DNA of 64,000 nucleotides from NCBI RefSeq assembly GCF_030272615.1, contig NC_081410.1:573325241-573389240 (forward strand). The letters run 5' to 3'. The position numbers were made by a program, and so were the translations under genes. Numbering within the stretch: the first letter of the stretch is position 1; each line of letters opens with the position of its first letter. The notes beneath the pieces were generated by a model. The model was not told where the DNA came from, searched no databases, and was given only the letters and a program-made list of their open reading frames with translations. Shown in pieces: positions 10,657 through 22,386 of this stretch. Source of the stretch: Cryptomeria japonica. Lineage: Eukaryota > Streptophyta > Pinopsida > Cupressales > Cupressaceae.

Positions 10657-12169
10657 TGATGTAGAGCCCTACCCACACACCTAAGGACAAGCCCAAAAAA
10701 GAATAGACTTATAACCCCTCAAATGATCATAAAGGTCCTACAAGGAAGGTCTGCACACCTTTAATTGAACTACACACAAGTTCACTAGGCTTGGGCCTAC
10801 TCAAGATGAGTAAATGCCTCAATACCTACCGTACACCATCCTATGACACCCTACTCCTAAGGGGTTAGGATTTGGCTCATTTGTGGCCATTAGAAACTAG
10901 TCCAAGCATTAGTTTTAGGATTAGACTCCAATTCCTTATACCTCCTTTAGAAACCTACCCCCTAGGCTTGTAGCCCTATTTGGTGATAAAATGGATCTTA
11001 ACTCCAAAATGTTCCACACACCCATACAAAAAAATTACCATTTAAAACACCATTTTGGAAGTTGTACAGATCCCCAAAATGGTTGACCAGGCCTACAATT
11101 ACAAGGTCTGATCCCTTTAGAGGCCAAGAGACCTAATAGGGGCAATTAGGCCTATTTTCCAAAGTAGCTACCAAACAATGAATCCAAACTAGAAAACCAA
11201 CTATATGGGAATGTGAGGGATGGTGATTGACCTTTAATTCTAGGTTTTCACTCCTAGAATCCACCGCTATGATATTTTATGATGATTGTCCTAAATCTTG
11301 TCCTAGGTAGTCACATAGAGATGCCTACCTAATTTTTCTCTTTTCTCCACACAACCAAGTTTCCCCTACAACAAACCATGAAAAATATAAAGTACAGAGG
11401 CTTATAATGCATCTCTCCAAATGAAGAGGCTTCTAATGGACTAGAATGCAAGATAAGGCCATGCTTATCTAAAACCCTCTCCAAACCCTCAAATTCTGGG
11501 TTGCTCTCAAAAGACTGGAGGGTTCTCTCTACTCTGGTACAATAAGGAATTTAGACCACCACCAAAACAAAGATATTTCACCCCTATATTTAATACATGG
11601 ATGGTGGGATTCAAATCAATACATACAGGCATGTGCAACTCCTGTAAACTCAGAATTTTTGGGAAAATTGTAGTATTTAATGTTTTATTGCTTCACAAAC
11701 TCCAATTACAACAACAACAACCTTGGGAATCATGTACAAAAGGCTTATATAACTCTCTAGTATTTTCTCACCAAATTTGGAGTAGGTTGGAGCTATTGAA
11801 AGGCTTCCCCCAACCGTATTTCAAAAAGTTGCACTTTTGCACTCAAAAGTTGCATTTTACAAAAGTTGCCATTTTGTAGTTTTGCACAAAATGTTATGAA
11901 AATTGCTAAGGTTAGAATCCACATATATGGATCAACTAAACACTCATCAAAAATGTCTAAAAACCTATCAAATACAAAACTAAACCATCTACTACCCCTA
12001 TTGACCACATTGTCCCAATTGGCTTATCAAAATGCCTAATTGGTGACACGGGCTTACATGGTGGGGTTTATTGCATACATGAAACAAAAGACACACTAAG
12101 AAACTCTAATGATCTTAGTATTCATCCTTAGGGTCATGATTCAAGTTTTGATGAGGTTTCCTTGCACCA
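10657..12169 (-). repeat. E2 3' LTR
   Basis: It starts on + with TGATGTAGAGCCC and ends ...CTTGCACCA. The copy at 23738-25243 matches along its length with roughly one difference in ten by eye and a few indels, so insertion is old. On + it is followed by 'tactcccc', the complement of a GGGGAGTA polypurine tract, as expected next to a 3' LTR. Confidence 0.88.
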
Positions 12170-12792
12170 TACTCCCCAGTAGAAGAGATCTCAAGCCCAC
12201 TTGAGATCAAAAATTGTAAATCTGCACCATGGTTGGATATTTGCTCACTTGTCATCCAAACTGCCTTAGAGTCTGGTTTGTCCTGCCAAGCCACCAAGTA
12301 CTCAATGTACTCCTTATTCCTTGTCTTCTTTGTGACTCTAGTGTCTAAAACTTTTCTCAACTTAGGTTATTCATGCCTTGGAATGTCATTGTTTGCTGCA
12401 ACCTATTTTGGTTCCTCCCCTTCACTGTCACTACCTTTGAAAAGTGTAAGATCACACACATTAAAAATGGGTGATAATCCAAGATCAGGAGGAAGTTGGA
12501 TCTCATAGGAATTTTGTCCACATTTCTTCAATATCTGACATGGTCCAATCTTCCTCTGCATGAGCTTGGTGTATTTTCCTTTTGGGAGTCTCTCCTTCTT
12601 CAAATGTACCCATACAAAATCTCCAACACTAAATTGCACATCTCTCTTCTTCTTATCAGCATGATCCTTATACTTCACTATAGACTGTTGGAGATGAGAC
12701 TTGACTTGGTCATGCACCTCTTTGATGGCTGATGCAAAAGCTTCACCATCTGCACTAATGGTCTCTTCCTTGGGTAAATCCCTTAATGCCAA
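12112..12792 (-). pseudogene. E2 integrase C-terminus and chromodomain
   Basis: 12403-12792 encodes the linker and beta-barrel ('DKKKRDVQFSVGDFVWVHL', 'KIGPCQILKKCGQNSYEIQL'). 12115-12360 encodes a chromodomain ('YIEYLVAWQDKPDSKAVWMT'), probably a reader of histone marks that targets integration. The two open parts are separated by a stop and about 40 bases. Chromodomain conservation is among the best in the window, but the upstream integrase is broken. Confidence 0.8.
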
Positions 12793-12799
12793 TACTCCC

Positions 12800-13257
12800 C
12801 TTGGGTGGATGTGATATACAATCTAGAAAGGAGACTTCCCTGTGCTTCTATTGATGGTATCATTGTAAGAGAACTCTACCTATGACAATATACTATCCCA
12901 TTTTTTTCCATGTTGCCTTGTCAAATACCTTAATAGGTTTCCCAATGACCTATTGACAATTTTAGTTTGCCCATTCATTTGAGGATGGTAGGCTAATGAG
13001 AAAGCTAGGTTAGTCCCCAACTTCTTCGAAAGGGTCATCCAAAAGTGACCTATGAACTTCACATCTGTCTTTGAAATAATGTTTAGGGGAAATCCATGTA
13101 TTTGAACTATCTCTTTGAAGAATAGGTCTGGAACATATGATGCATCACAAGAAGTCTTACATGGCAAGAAATGAGCCATTTTACTAAACCTACCCACCAC
13201 TACAAAGACATTGTCAAATCCCCTCCTTGTCCTAGGCAAACCCAACCCAAAGTCCAT
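12800..13257 (-). pseudogene. E2 integrase catalytic core
   Basis: The minus strand reads 'MDFGLGLPRTRRGFDNVFVV', then 'FSKMAHFLPCKT', 'KTDVKFIGHFW' and 'YHPQMNGQTKIVNRSLGNLL'. The first two catalytic Asp positions are present in context, but the Glu expected in the 'GQTE.VN' motif is Lys here. The enzyme would be inactive even if translated. About 125 codons are open, followed by a stop in the 12880s. Confidence 0.82.
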
Positions 13258-13296
13258 ACTTATGCTCTCCCATGGAATAGAAGGAATGGGTAAGGG

Positions 13297-13509
13297 CTAA
13301 TACAAACTTGCATTTGTGGACTTCCCCTTGGCTTTTTGACATATTACACATGTCTCCACAAACTTCCTTACATCTGCCTGCAATTTAGGCAAGTAATAGT
13401 GTCTCTTCACAAGGTCTAGGGTCTTGTCAAGGTAAAAATGACCTTCCATAGCTCCACAATGCTTCTCCCTAATGATATTCAACCTCATGGAACACTTAAG
13501 AATACACAA
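13297..13509 (-). pseudogene. E2 integrase H2C2 zinc-binding domain
   Basis: About 70 open codons contain 'REKHCGAMEGHFYLDKTLDL' and 'CVICQKAKG', giving the His-His-Cys-Cys pattern of the integrase N-terminus. A stop separates it from the RNase H region upstream and another from the catalytic core downstream (13258-13296). Confidence 0.8.
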
Positions 13510-14031
13510 CTACACTCCTTTAAACAACAATCCATCTTGTATCAAAAATTCAAAAAAATTAATATGATACCTCTCACCAAAGGTTTCACATACCTTGTAT
13601 ATCTCTCCAAAGTCTTCATCAAAATCATACATACTCTTCAAGGAATCAATACCAACACTCTCCATCTTGATTTGGTTGACAGTTAAGACCCTCCTGCTCA
13701 AGGTATCTGCAACTTTTTTCTTGACTCCCTTCTTGTGTTTGACAGTGAAGGTGAAGGCTTGTAGGGTCTCTACCCACTTGATGTGCCATTGGTTTAGCTT
13801 CTCTTGGCTATTTATGAAACTAAGTTCTTGATTATTAGTTAAAACTATGAACTCCTTAGGCAATAAATAGTGCCTCCACTTCTTCAAAGACTGTACTAGA
13901 GCATACATCTCCAAGTCATAAGATGAGTATCTTTTCTTAGCATCATTTAGCTTTTCATTGAAAAAAGCAATAGGCTTTTCTTCCTGACTAAGAACTACCC
14001 CAATAGCCATGTGGCTTGCATCACATTCCAC
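13510..14031 (-). pseudogene. E2 RNase H
   Basis: An open run of 173 codons: 'ECDASHMAIGVVLSQEEKPI', 'DAKKRYSSYDLEMYALVQSL', 'KKWRHYLLPKEFIVLTNNQ' and 'HKKGVKKKVADTLSRR'. These are the core blocks of gypsy RNase H, with the first catalytic Asp present. It is unusually well preserved compared with the rest of E2. It follows directly on the RT deletion junction. Confidence 0.85.
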
Positions 14032-14310
14032 CTAAAATATCTTGTTGAAGTCTGGTAAGGCAAGGACTGGTATTGCACATGAGCTTAAGCTCTTGCCAAT
14101 CAGTCCTGATTCAAGCAACTCTTCAATCTGCCTTTCCATTTTTGCATTATGGTCTAGAGTGATTTTGTGGGCTCCTTTTTTTGGGAGAGTAGATCCAGGG
14201 ATCAGATCTATGCAATGACTGATGTCTCTCATTGGTGGTAGGGATCTTGGCATTCCATCTGAGATGATGCCTTGATGTTTATGAAGCAATTGTTTGACTG
14301 TAGGGTCCAT
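14032..14310 (-). pseudogene. E2 pol linker with reverse transcriptase deleted
   Basis: The minus strand starts in the protease-RT linker ('LPPMRDISHCIDLIPGSTLP', then 'ELLESGLIGKSLSSCAIPV'). It jumps within a codon or two to 'LALPDFNKIF', the sequence that normally lies just before RNase H. Everything between, including the QIR, MPFGL and YLDD blocks (about 250 codons in E1 and E3), is absent. The junction is near 14062-14072 and the frame stays open across it. Confidence 0.82.
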
Positions 14311-14793
14311 GTGCTTCTATCCTCCTTCTTTCTCTTCTGCATACTTCTCTTTCCTTGTCACCTTGGGGCTAGGCATGAGGGTATAGCAAACTGCACCTTT
14401 CTCTACAATTTCCCTCATGAACTATTTACCTTCTACCATTAGCACCTTGGCATCCCTCCCTTTTTATTCCATCTCTTCCTCTATTAGGGGTAAGAGTTCT
14501 ATCACCTTACCATCCTTAGTGATTAAGTAGGTATTTATCAACCCACCATGATGAGCCTTCAAGTCATACTGCCATGGTCTCCCAAACAAGAGATGGCATG
14601 CATCCATTTTGGCTATATCAAATAGCAATCTATCCTTGTATGATCCAATCTAAAACTCCACCCAATCCCGCTCTTCTAGCACTGCTTGCTGACCTTGGGT
14701 GAACCATGAGACCTTGTAGGGGTAAGGATGAGGCAACTTTCTAAGTTTAAGCTTCTCTACCATTTCAAGTGATACAAAATTTTTAGTGGATCG
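14311..14793 (-). pseudogene. E2 protease, 3' part, severed from gag by E3
   Basis: The minus strand continues from the GS of the DSGS active site: 'GSTKNFVSLEMVEKLKL', 'YPYKVSWF' and 'MDACHLLFGRPWQYD', the normal protease C-terminus. Stops lie near 14650, 14470 and 14320. The 5' partner, ending in 'VFIDS', lies on the other side of E3 at 22387-22410. Confidence 0.8.
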
Positions 14794-14798
14794 GGTCT

Positions 14799-16341
14799 TG
14801 ATAGGGAGGCTACCTAGTTTACCATCAATTAGGATTCTTTGATGGTTGCTACTATCCCTTCCTGGGTTCCAAGTCTATCTCTTTAGACTTCTAAGGGCTT
14901 CCCTACCATTTGTTTTCTTATCTCACCTTCCTCAAGCTCACAAAGTAAGCTTTCTCACTATATCCTTGTAGGGGTGAAGGACACACACATTCTTTCATTC
15001 TTTGCAAAACCACCCATCTTGTTTGGTTTAGAAAATGTTTCCTTATGGTTACACAATGTCTCATTTTTAGGCTTGTAGCCTTCTGGACCTTTCCCCTACA
15101 ATTCATCTCCTTCAGAAAAACTAAAACCTAACCAGACTATCACCAAGCTCGCCTAGGCTCAATATGCAGAAATGGAGATTGCCATTTCCTGGTTTCCCCC
15201 TACTACTACTCTACTCTTACTATACATTTTTGGCTCTTCCTAAAGAACTCTAATGGCCATGTGGATCCCATGGTGGAGGTTCAAGACAAAGCCATATTTA
15301 CACTGTGAATTCAAAACACCGAAATGAACAACAAAAAGGAAACTTAAATTACAAAACTGTAATGAAAAACTTCACAAAACAAGACATTACAAAACACAGT
15401 GAAAGAAAACTAGAAAATAGACTATATGGATTTCAAGTAGTATTCAACCATCCAACATCCAACCTTTTACAAATTCCCATTGGGTCTTTTAAACATTCCA
15501 TCCATCGTGAAACATAGATGGTTACAAACTAAAAAACAATTTCATAACGGTCATCGATGTAGCCTTAGAACCTGGATTTCGATGCCCATTACAAAGTTTG
15601 CACGTTTCCCTTCAGGCATTGAAATAGAAAGAAATCCCTTCATCTGATAGTCGATGTCAACTTTTTACACTCCACACTGCCTATCGGGTCATCAAGAAGT
15701 ATTCAAAACTTTATTTTTGAGGATCGATGACTATTTCCACCTCTCACATTTTTTTCCATCAGATCATCGGGACTCCTCCAACCATGTTAACCCGATGGCC
15801 AATGTCACCAAATTCAACCTCCTCTTCTTGTGCCTTGTTATCGATTCATCAGGGTAAAAAGAAAACACTCCTCCTGATACCCGATAACTCTCTCCATGAC
15901 TAGCACTTTCCTATCGAGTTTGTGGGATAACAAGAAACAATTCTCCTTGATACCCAATAACTCCCATTGAGACATTGGTGTAGCATGCAATAACTCCTGC
16001 CAATACCCGATGGTTCATCAGGTCATTGGTGCAGCAAGAAAAAGCCTTTGTCGATACCCGATGGCTCCACTCCATGCCTATTCTTTCTCATGGGGTTGTC
16101 AGGGTAACTTGAAACTACTCTCGTCAATACTGGTTACAACTACTCCAACACTAGTGACCTCATCGGGGTAAGACTTTCTGATTAGGGTAGGTCTTGCCGA
16201 TAAGGAAAAACTTCAAAAACTACAAACAAACCACTAAACCAATGGACTAGAACCAGTCCTTATGTATATACAGGACCACTGGAAGGTCTCACAAGCCAAA
16301 ATTGCTCAAGGGAATTTCAACCCTTAAGTGGTCTTGCACCA
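14799..16341 (-). repeat. E3 3' LTR
   Basis: It starts on + TGATAGGGAGGCTACC and ends ...TCTTGCACCA. It pairs with 20854-22386. On + it is followed by 'tactccccc' (16342-16350), the complement of a polypurine tract. Its central part (about 15550-16210) is filled with degenerate 'cgatacccgatgg' and 'atcgggtcatcgg' words. Confidence 0.88.
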
Positions 16342-17195
16342 TACTCCCCCAAAAATAAATAAGTCAAGTGAGTGCACTTGGCAATAAGGAAAGATGAATT
16401 CTTGACTTCACAAAGTCTGATTCAGGGACCCATGTCACTTCAGAATTAGGTTTATGCATCCATTTTACCAAATGTTGCATGTAGACCTGTTGTCTATTCT
16501 TCTTGAGAACGTGGGAATCCAACACTTTCTCAGCCTGAGGTATGGAAGAAGAAAGTAAGGGCAGGTCGGCAAGTGACTATTGAACATTTGAAACTTGTGC
16601 ATCCTCCTTGGGAAGTCAGCCCTTGTAGGCAACTAAATCTACAACATTGAAAATTGGAGACAAAGCAATATCAGATGCCAAATCGATCTTATAGGTATTA
16701 GAGCCATACTTTAATAAAACTTTACATGGGCCTATTCTCCTCATTTGTAGCTTGCTAGGAATTCCTTTCTAAAGTCGATCCTTGTTCAAATGTACCATCA
16801 CCAAATCTCCAACTAAAAATTGCACATCTCTGCATGTGGCATCAACTCTGGCTTTAACTTTCTATGAAGAATCTTGGAGAGTTCTCCTAACTTGGTCATG
16901 AACCTCCTTCATATATTGAGAGACCTCATCATCTTGACCACTTTTGTACAACAAATTACCAAGATCTCGTAATTCCATAACACCTCGTGGGTGCATACCA
17001 TACACTATCTCAAAAGGTCTCTTCCCACTAGATCTGTTGACACTGTCATTGTATGTAAACTCTGTCTGGAGAAGAACCTGATCCCAACTCTATCCATACT
17101 CTTATGTTAAACACCTTAAAAGGTTTCCAAGTGTCTTATTGACCACCTCTATTTGACCATCTATTTGAGGATGATAGGCTGAACCAAAAGACAAA
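16342..17195 (-). pseudogene. E3 integrase C-terminal half and chromodomain
   Basis: The minus strand near 16430-16520 gives a chromodomain-like block ('QHLVKWMHKPNSEVTWV'). Upstream is the integrase beta-barrel region ('KYGSNTYKIDLASD', about 16670-16710) and the conserved 'ETSFGLFEIVYGMHPRGVM'-like stretch near 16980-17030. Stops and frame changes break it into short pieces. It abuts the polypurine tract of the 3' LTR. Confidence 0.65.
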
Positions 17196-17693
17196 TTAGT
17201 TCCCAGTCTTTTCCAAAGAGTTCCAAAAATGTCCAAGGAATTTGCAATCTCTATCAAAAACAATACTAACTGGAAAACCATGGATTCTTATAAACTCTTT
17301 GAAAAACACATTTGCAATGTGACTAGCATCATGAGTAGTTTTGCAAGGAACACAGTGTGCCATTTTACTGAATCTGTCAACAACAACAAAAATGCTATCA
17401 CAACCAAGCTTAGTTTTGGGTAATCCAACCACAAAATCCATACTAACACATTCCCATGGCCTTGTAGGAATAGGTAATGGGTGATAAAGACCAGCATTAG
17501 TAGCTGTGCCTTTAGCTTTCTGACAAACTATACACTGCTCAACATACCTTCTGATATCCCTTTGCATTATGGGCCAATAGTAGAACCTTTGAACAAGTTC
17601 CAATGTCTTATTAAGGCTAAAATGGCCACTCAAACATCCATTGTACTTTTCTTGGATCAGATTTTCCCTCATTGATCCTTTGGGAATACACAA
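17196..17693 (-). pseudogene. E3 integrase zinc-binding and core domains
   Basis: 165 open codons: 'IQEKYNGCLSGHFSLNKTLE', 'YVEQCIVCQKAKG' (H2C2), 'MDFVVGLPKTKLGCDSIFVV', 'FSKMAHCVPCKT' and 'IVFDRDCKFLGHFW'. The first two catalytic Asp positions are present. The frame then shifts near 17205, before the catalytic Glu region. Among the integrases here it has the longest undamaged core. Confidence 0.85.
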
Positions 17694-17759
17694 CTATCCA
17701 CCTTTAAACAACAAACCATTCTGCAAAGTAAAGTCAGCATATTCACTATGAAAGTGATT

Positions 17760-18240
17760 CTAAAATTCTTGACAAACCTTGTAAATGGTTGCAAAATCTT
17801 CATCATTGGGGTACAAATCCTTGAAGTAATCAACTCCAATACTCTGAATCTGTACTTCTTGCATTGTTAGTATCCTTCTACTCAAAGCATCTGCTACTTT
17901 ATTACACTTTCCTTTCTTATGCTTAATAGAAAAAGTATATGACTGCAAATACTCAACCCATTTAACATGCCTATGACTCAACTTATCTTGTGAATTTAGA
18001 AAAACCTAAAGCTTAATTATTTGTGTAAACAACAAAGTCCTTAGGTAACAAGTAGTGCCTCCACTTCCTAAGAGCTTGGACAAGAGCATACAACTTGAGA
18101 TCATACGATGAATACTTCTTCTTGGCATCATTGAGCTTATCACTAAAGAAATCTATAGGTCTATTCTCTTGACTCAAAACAACACCAACTACTATATTAC
18201 TTGCATCACATTCAATTGTGAACAACTTATCAAAACTAGG
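17760..18240 (-). pseudogene. E3 RNase H
   Basis: Two open runs (18013-18225 and 17760-17981) contain 'ECDASNIVVGVVLSQENRP', 'KKYSSYDLKLYALVQALRKW', 'HYLLPKDFVVYTNN' and then 'KHKKGKCNKVADALSRR'. A stop near 18005 separates them. The run continues to a linker ('LYPNDEDFATIYKVCQEF') that leads to the integrase. Confidence 0.83.
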
Positions 18241-18299
18241 AAGAATGAGTATTGGTTGTGTAGCTACCTTTTATTTCAAAAGTTCAAACCCGTTGTTAG

Positions 18300-19065
18300 C
18301 TACATTGGTCCACTAAAACTTAGTCTTAACTCCTCCTTTGATGGTATTCAACATGGGTGCACAAATTTCATTGAACCCTTTGATAAACTTCTTGTAGAAT
18401 TGTACCAAACCATGAAAAATTCTTACTGTGCTTGCTATCTTTGGTGTTGAAAAATTTGTGATTGCTTCCACCTTTGATGTGTCCATCTTGAAATCTCCTC
18501 TTGAAACTACAAATCCAAGATAGACAAGTTCCTGCTTCATAAACTCACACTTCTCCAAGTTTATTGTTAATTGATCATCATACAATTTTTGAAATACAAT
18601 ACTAAGATGCTCTAGATGTTCCTCTTTCATTCTACTGAAAACCAAGATGTCATCTAAGTAGACAACAATAAATTTACCAATATCTTTAAGCACTTCATTC
18701 ATGAGTCTCATGAATGTACTGGGAGCATTACTAAGACCGAATGGCATAACGAGCTACTCATAAAGTCCTTCATTGGTTTTGAAGGTTGTTTTCCATTCAT
18801 CACCTTCCTTTATCCTGATTTGGTGGTATCCAATCTTGAGATCAATCTTAGTGAAGTACTTTGCACCTCCCAAGCAATCCATCAAGTCTTCAATTTTTGG
18901 GATAGGAAATATGTACCTGATAGTGATTCTATTTATGGCTCTTGAATCTATGCATAGCCTCCGTGTTCCTCCTTTCTTGGGTGCTAACACTATAGGTACA
19001 ACACAAGGACTTATACTTTTCTTTATCAACTCTTGGTCTAGTAATTCTTGGACTTGTCTAGCCAC
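18300..19065 (-). pseudogene. E3 reverse transcriptase
   Basis: 18754-19065 encodes the fingers ('RRLCIDSRAINRITIRY', '[20 protein letters not shown]'). 18313-18747 encodes the palm ('[20 protein letters not shown]') with the catalytic 'VVYLDDILVFS' near 18640-18670 and the thumb ('KCEFMKQELVYLGFVVS'). The two runs are split by a single stop at about 18751. This is the best preserved RT in the window. Confidence 0.88.
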
Positions 19066-19074
19066 TTCCTTGTT

Positions 19075-19800
19075 CTATTTGGGAGTCATCTTATAGGATT
19101 CTTTGTTGGGTAATGATGCTCCTAGAATAAAATCAATCTGATGGCTTATAGCTCTAATAGGCGGTAGGGTTGCTAGTGCTCCTTCACTTATGATTTCTTT
19201 GAAGTTGTCTAGTATCTTCTGCACTTCATGAGGTATTTGAACCTCCTTTTCTTTCTTTGCCTCCTTTGGTTTCACTATAAGAGAAAACCCCACTCCTTCT
19301 CCTTCTTCAAGAGTGCATATGAACTCTTTTTCACTCACCAATAAGACATTTGGGCCTTTAGTTTTTCTTCTCTCTTCTTCATCATTTAGGGACTGAATAT
19401 GGTATGTAACTCCATCATTTTTAAAAGAATAAGAGTTCTTCTCTCCATTGTGAATGGCCTTTTTGTCAAATTGCCATGGTCTACCAAGAAGTAGATGGCA
19501 AGCATCCATAGGCAGGATGTCACACAAGGCTTTATCCTTATAACTACCTATGTTGAACTCAACCCATGTTTGTTCATTTACTACCACATGCTGCTCCTTG
19601 TTGAGCCAAATGACCCTATATGGATTACTCTATGGAATTATTTTCAACTTTAGTTTACTTGTTGCTTCCTCTGACATTATGTTGTTAGTAGATCTTGAGT
19701 CTATCACCACTCTACAAACCTTACCAAGGACTTTGCATTTGATTCTAAACAAAGCTCTTCTTTTAGTTGGTTCCTCTTTTATTGGCTCCTTAATCAAGAC
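19075..19800 (-). pseudogene. E3 aspartic protease
   Basis: Minus-strand blocks include 'VVIDSRSTNNIMSEEA' near 19660-19710 and 'MDACHLLLGRPWQFDKKAIH' at about 19455-19515, the latter inside a 170-codon open run. The expected DSG active site reads DSR here (the +-strand bases at about 19694-19704 give gat-tca-aga on the minus strand), so the glycine is lost. The region continues into the linker 'TLPPIRAISHQIDFILGASL' before RT. Confidence 0.7.
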
Positions 19801-19809
19801 TCTTCTCAT

Positions 19810-20800
19810 TATTAAATTTTCTCCATCTTCAAGAGATAAGCTCGCATCTTATGTCTTGCTACTTTCTGCATCTTCTTGTGCATATGCCACTCTTCTTTCA
19901 CTTCCTTGAGATGAATAGGATTTCTCTGCACATCTATAGGTAGGGTGACCCAACTTTTGGCAATTATAACACTTCATGGTGGAGAAGTAGGACCCTCTTC
20001 CCGGTCCACTAGATCTACCTCTTCCTGGGTTGCTAGATGATCCTCTTCCTCTATAACTTCTCTTGCTATGTGAAACCTCACTTTTCTCTATAAGTTTGGA
20101 CTCTCCTTGGGACCTTTGATCTATTACTCTTCCACCAAAACTGCCTCTTCCTCTGTTGCTTTGTTCTTGCTTCTTTTTGTTCTTTTCCTCCACCTTCAAT
20201 GCCGATTGAGAGCACTTATGTACGGTGTTAGGACATAAAAAACTCAAATCCTCTTGAATATTTCATCTCAAGCCATTCAAGTATCTGTCTACCTTGATGC
20301 TCTCATCCTCTACCACCTTGGATCTTAGACACAAATTTTGAAATTCCTTAGTGTAACTGCTCACATCCAAGTCTCTTTACCTCAAGTTTTGTCTCCTCTT
20401 GTGAATCTGGATCTCATAATCTCTAGGGATGTATGTCTCTTTCACCTTGGCTAACTTGCCCTTCCAAGTATCTATGGGGTTCTTGCCCTCTTTTTACCTC
20501 TCTTCTTGGATAAACTTCCACTAAGTCAATGCTTCCCCTCTCAATCTAGACTTGGCCACCTTCACCTTTTGTGCCTCACTGATTCCATCACATTCAAAGT
20601 GATTCTCCAATCCCTCTATCCATTTCAGGACTACTTCAGGCTCCATTTTTCCACCAAAAAGTGACATTCCTTCTAGGGATTTTCCTCCCAAGGCTTTAAT
20701 TGCTTTAAGGAAAGGTTCTTCAGGTAGAATAGGGTTTGGTTCAGGTATTCTAACTCTGCATTAGTCACCATTCTGATACTATTTTCTCCTACTGATTATG
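19810..20800 (-). pseudogene. E3 gag with intact zinc knuckle
   Basis: The N-terminal and capsid part (20260-20770) keeps the retrotransposon-gag signature ('LEGMSLFGGK', 'WIEGLENHFECDG', 'SSYTKEFQNLCLRS') but has several stops. 19849-20247 is an open run with a Gly/Arg/Ser-rich stretch and a complete CCHC knuckle, 'CYNCQKLGHPTYRC', near 19935-19980. The knuckle binds element RNA during packaging. Of the gag knuckles in this window it is the only undamaged one. Confidence 0.8.
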
Positions 20801-20838
20801 TATCTATCATCAACTACTTTCTTCCCAAGTCTAAACTT

Positions 20839-20850
20839 TCTCTGATACCA
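20839..20850 (-). other. E3 primer-binding site (initiator Met tRNA)
   Basis: The + strand tctctgatacca is the complement of tggtatcagaga, one base from the initiator-Met consensus, and lies three bases from the 5' LTR (20854). Confidence 0.85.
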
Positions 20851-20853
20851 ATA

Positions 20854-22386
20854 TGATAGAGAGGCTACCTAGTTTACCATCAATTAGGATTCTTTGATGG
20901 TTGCTGCTATCCCTTCCTGAGTTCCAAGTCTATCTCTTTAGACTTCTAAGGGCTTCCCTACCATTTATTTTCTTATCTCACCTTCCTCAAGCCCATAAAG
21001 TAAGATTGCTCGCTATATCCTTGCAGAGGTGAAGGATACACATTATTTCATTCTTTGCAAAACCACCCATCTTGTTTGTTTTAGAAAACTTTTCCTTATG
21101 GTTACACAATGTCTCATTTTTAGGCTTGTAGCCTTCTGGACCTTTCCCTAGCTCTCAACAATTTCCTTCCCCTACAAGTCATCTCCTTCAAAAATACTGA
21201 AGCCTAACCGGACTATCACCAAGTTCTCCTAGGCTTAGTATGCAGAAATGGCAATTTCCATTTCCTGGTTTCCCCCTACTACTACTCTACTCTTACTGTA
21301 CATTTTTGGAGGTTCAAGACAGAGCCATATTTACACTGTGAATTCAAAAAACTGAAATAAACAACAAAAGGGAAACTTAAATTACAAAATTGTAATGAAA
21401 AACTTAACAAAACAAGATAGTACAACACACAGTGAAAAACACAAGAAAACATACTATATGTATTTCCTATAGTATTCAACCATCCAATATCCAACCGTTT
21501 ACAAATTCCCATTGGGTCTTTTAAACATTCCATCCATTGTGAAACATAGATGATTACAAACTAAAAAACAATTTCATAATAGTCATCGACATAGCCTTAG
21601 AACCTGGCTTTTGATGCCTGCTGCAAAGTTTGCACTTTTCCCTTTGAGCGTCAGAATAGAAAGAAATCCCTTTGTCTGATAGTCAATGTCAACTTTCTGT
21701 GCTTCGCACTTCCTATTGGGTCATTGGGAAGTATTCAAAACATTACTTCCGATGACCGATGATAGTTTCCACAACTCGCACTTTTTTCCATTGGGCATTT
21801 CCATTGGGTCATCGAGACTCCTCCAACCATGTTAAACCAATGGCCGATGTCACCAAAGTCAACCTCCTCCGCTTGCACCTTATTATCAAGTCATCAAGGT
21901 AACAAGAAAACACTCCTCCTGATACCTGATAACTCTCTCCTCGACTAGCACTTTGCTCTCGGGTCCGCGGGATAATAAGAAACCATTCTCTTGGATTCCC
22001 AATAACTCCCATCAGGACAACGGTGTAGCCTGCAACAACTCATGCTAATACTTGATGGTTCATCGGGTCATCAATGTAGCAAGAAAAATCTTCTACTTAT
22101 ACTCGATGGCTCCACTCCACACCTATGCTTTCTCATCAGGTCATTGGGGTAACTTGAAATTACTCCTGCCGATACCCGATACAACTACTCCAACACTGAT
22201 GACCTCATCGGGGTAAGACTTGCTGATCGGGGTAGGTCTTGTCGATAAGGAAAAACTTCAAAAACTGTAAAAAAACCACTAAACCAATGGACTAGAGCTA
22301 GTCCTTATGTATATACAAGACCACTGGAAGTTCTCACAAGCCAAAATTTCTCAAGGGCATTTCAACCCTTAGGTGCTCCTCCACCA
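20854..22386 (-). repeat. E3 5' LTR
   Basis: It starts on + TGATAGAGAGGCTACC and ends ...CTCCTCCACCA. It matches 14799-16341 over its whole length with scattered substitutions and several indels, including an extra 25 bases or so near 21145. Read on the minus strand it opens TGGTGGAGG, versus TGGTGCAAG in the partner. Confidence 0.88.

Larger units (their letters stand above)
14799..22386 (-). mobile_element. E3: Ty3/gypsy retrotransposon nested in E2
   Basis: LTRs at 14799-16341 and 20854-22386 enclose a complete reverse-oriented domain set: gag, protease, RT, RNase H, integrase and chromodomain (7.6 kb). It interrupts the E2 protease active-site codons. Flanking pentamers are GGTCT (14794-14798) and GGAGT (22387-22391), compatible with a mutated target duplication because the E2 reading resumes there. 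It is the most complete single element in the window, though all its genes carry stops. Confidence 0.9.
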
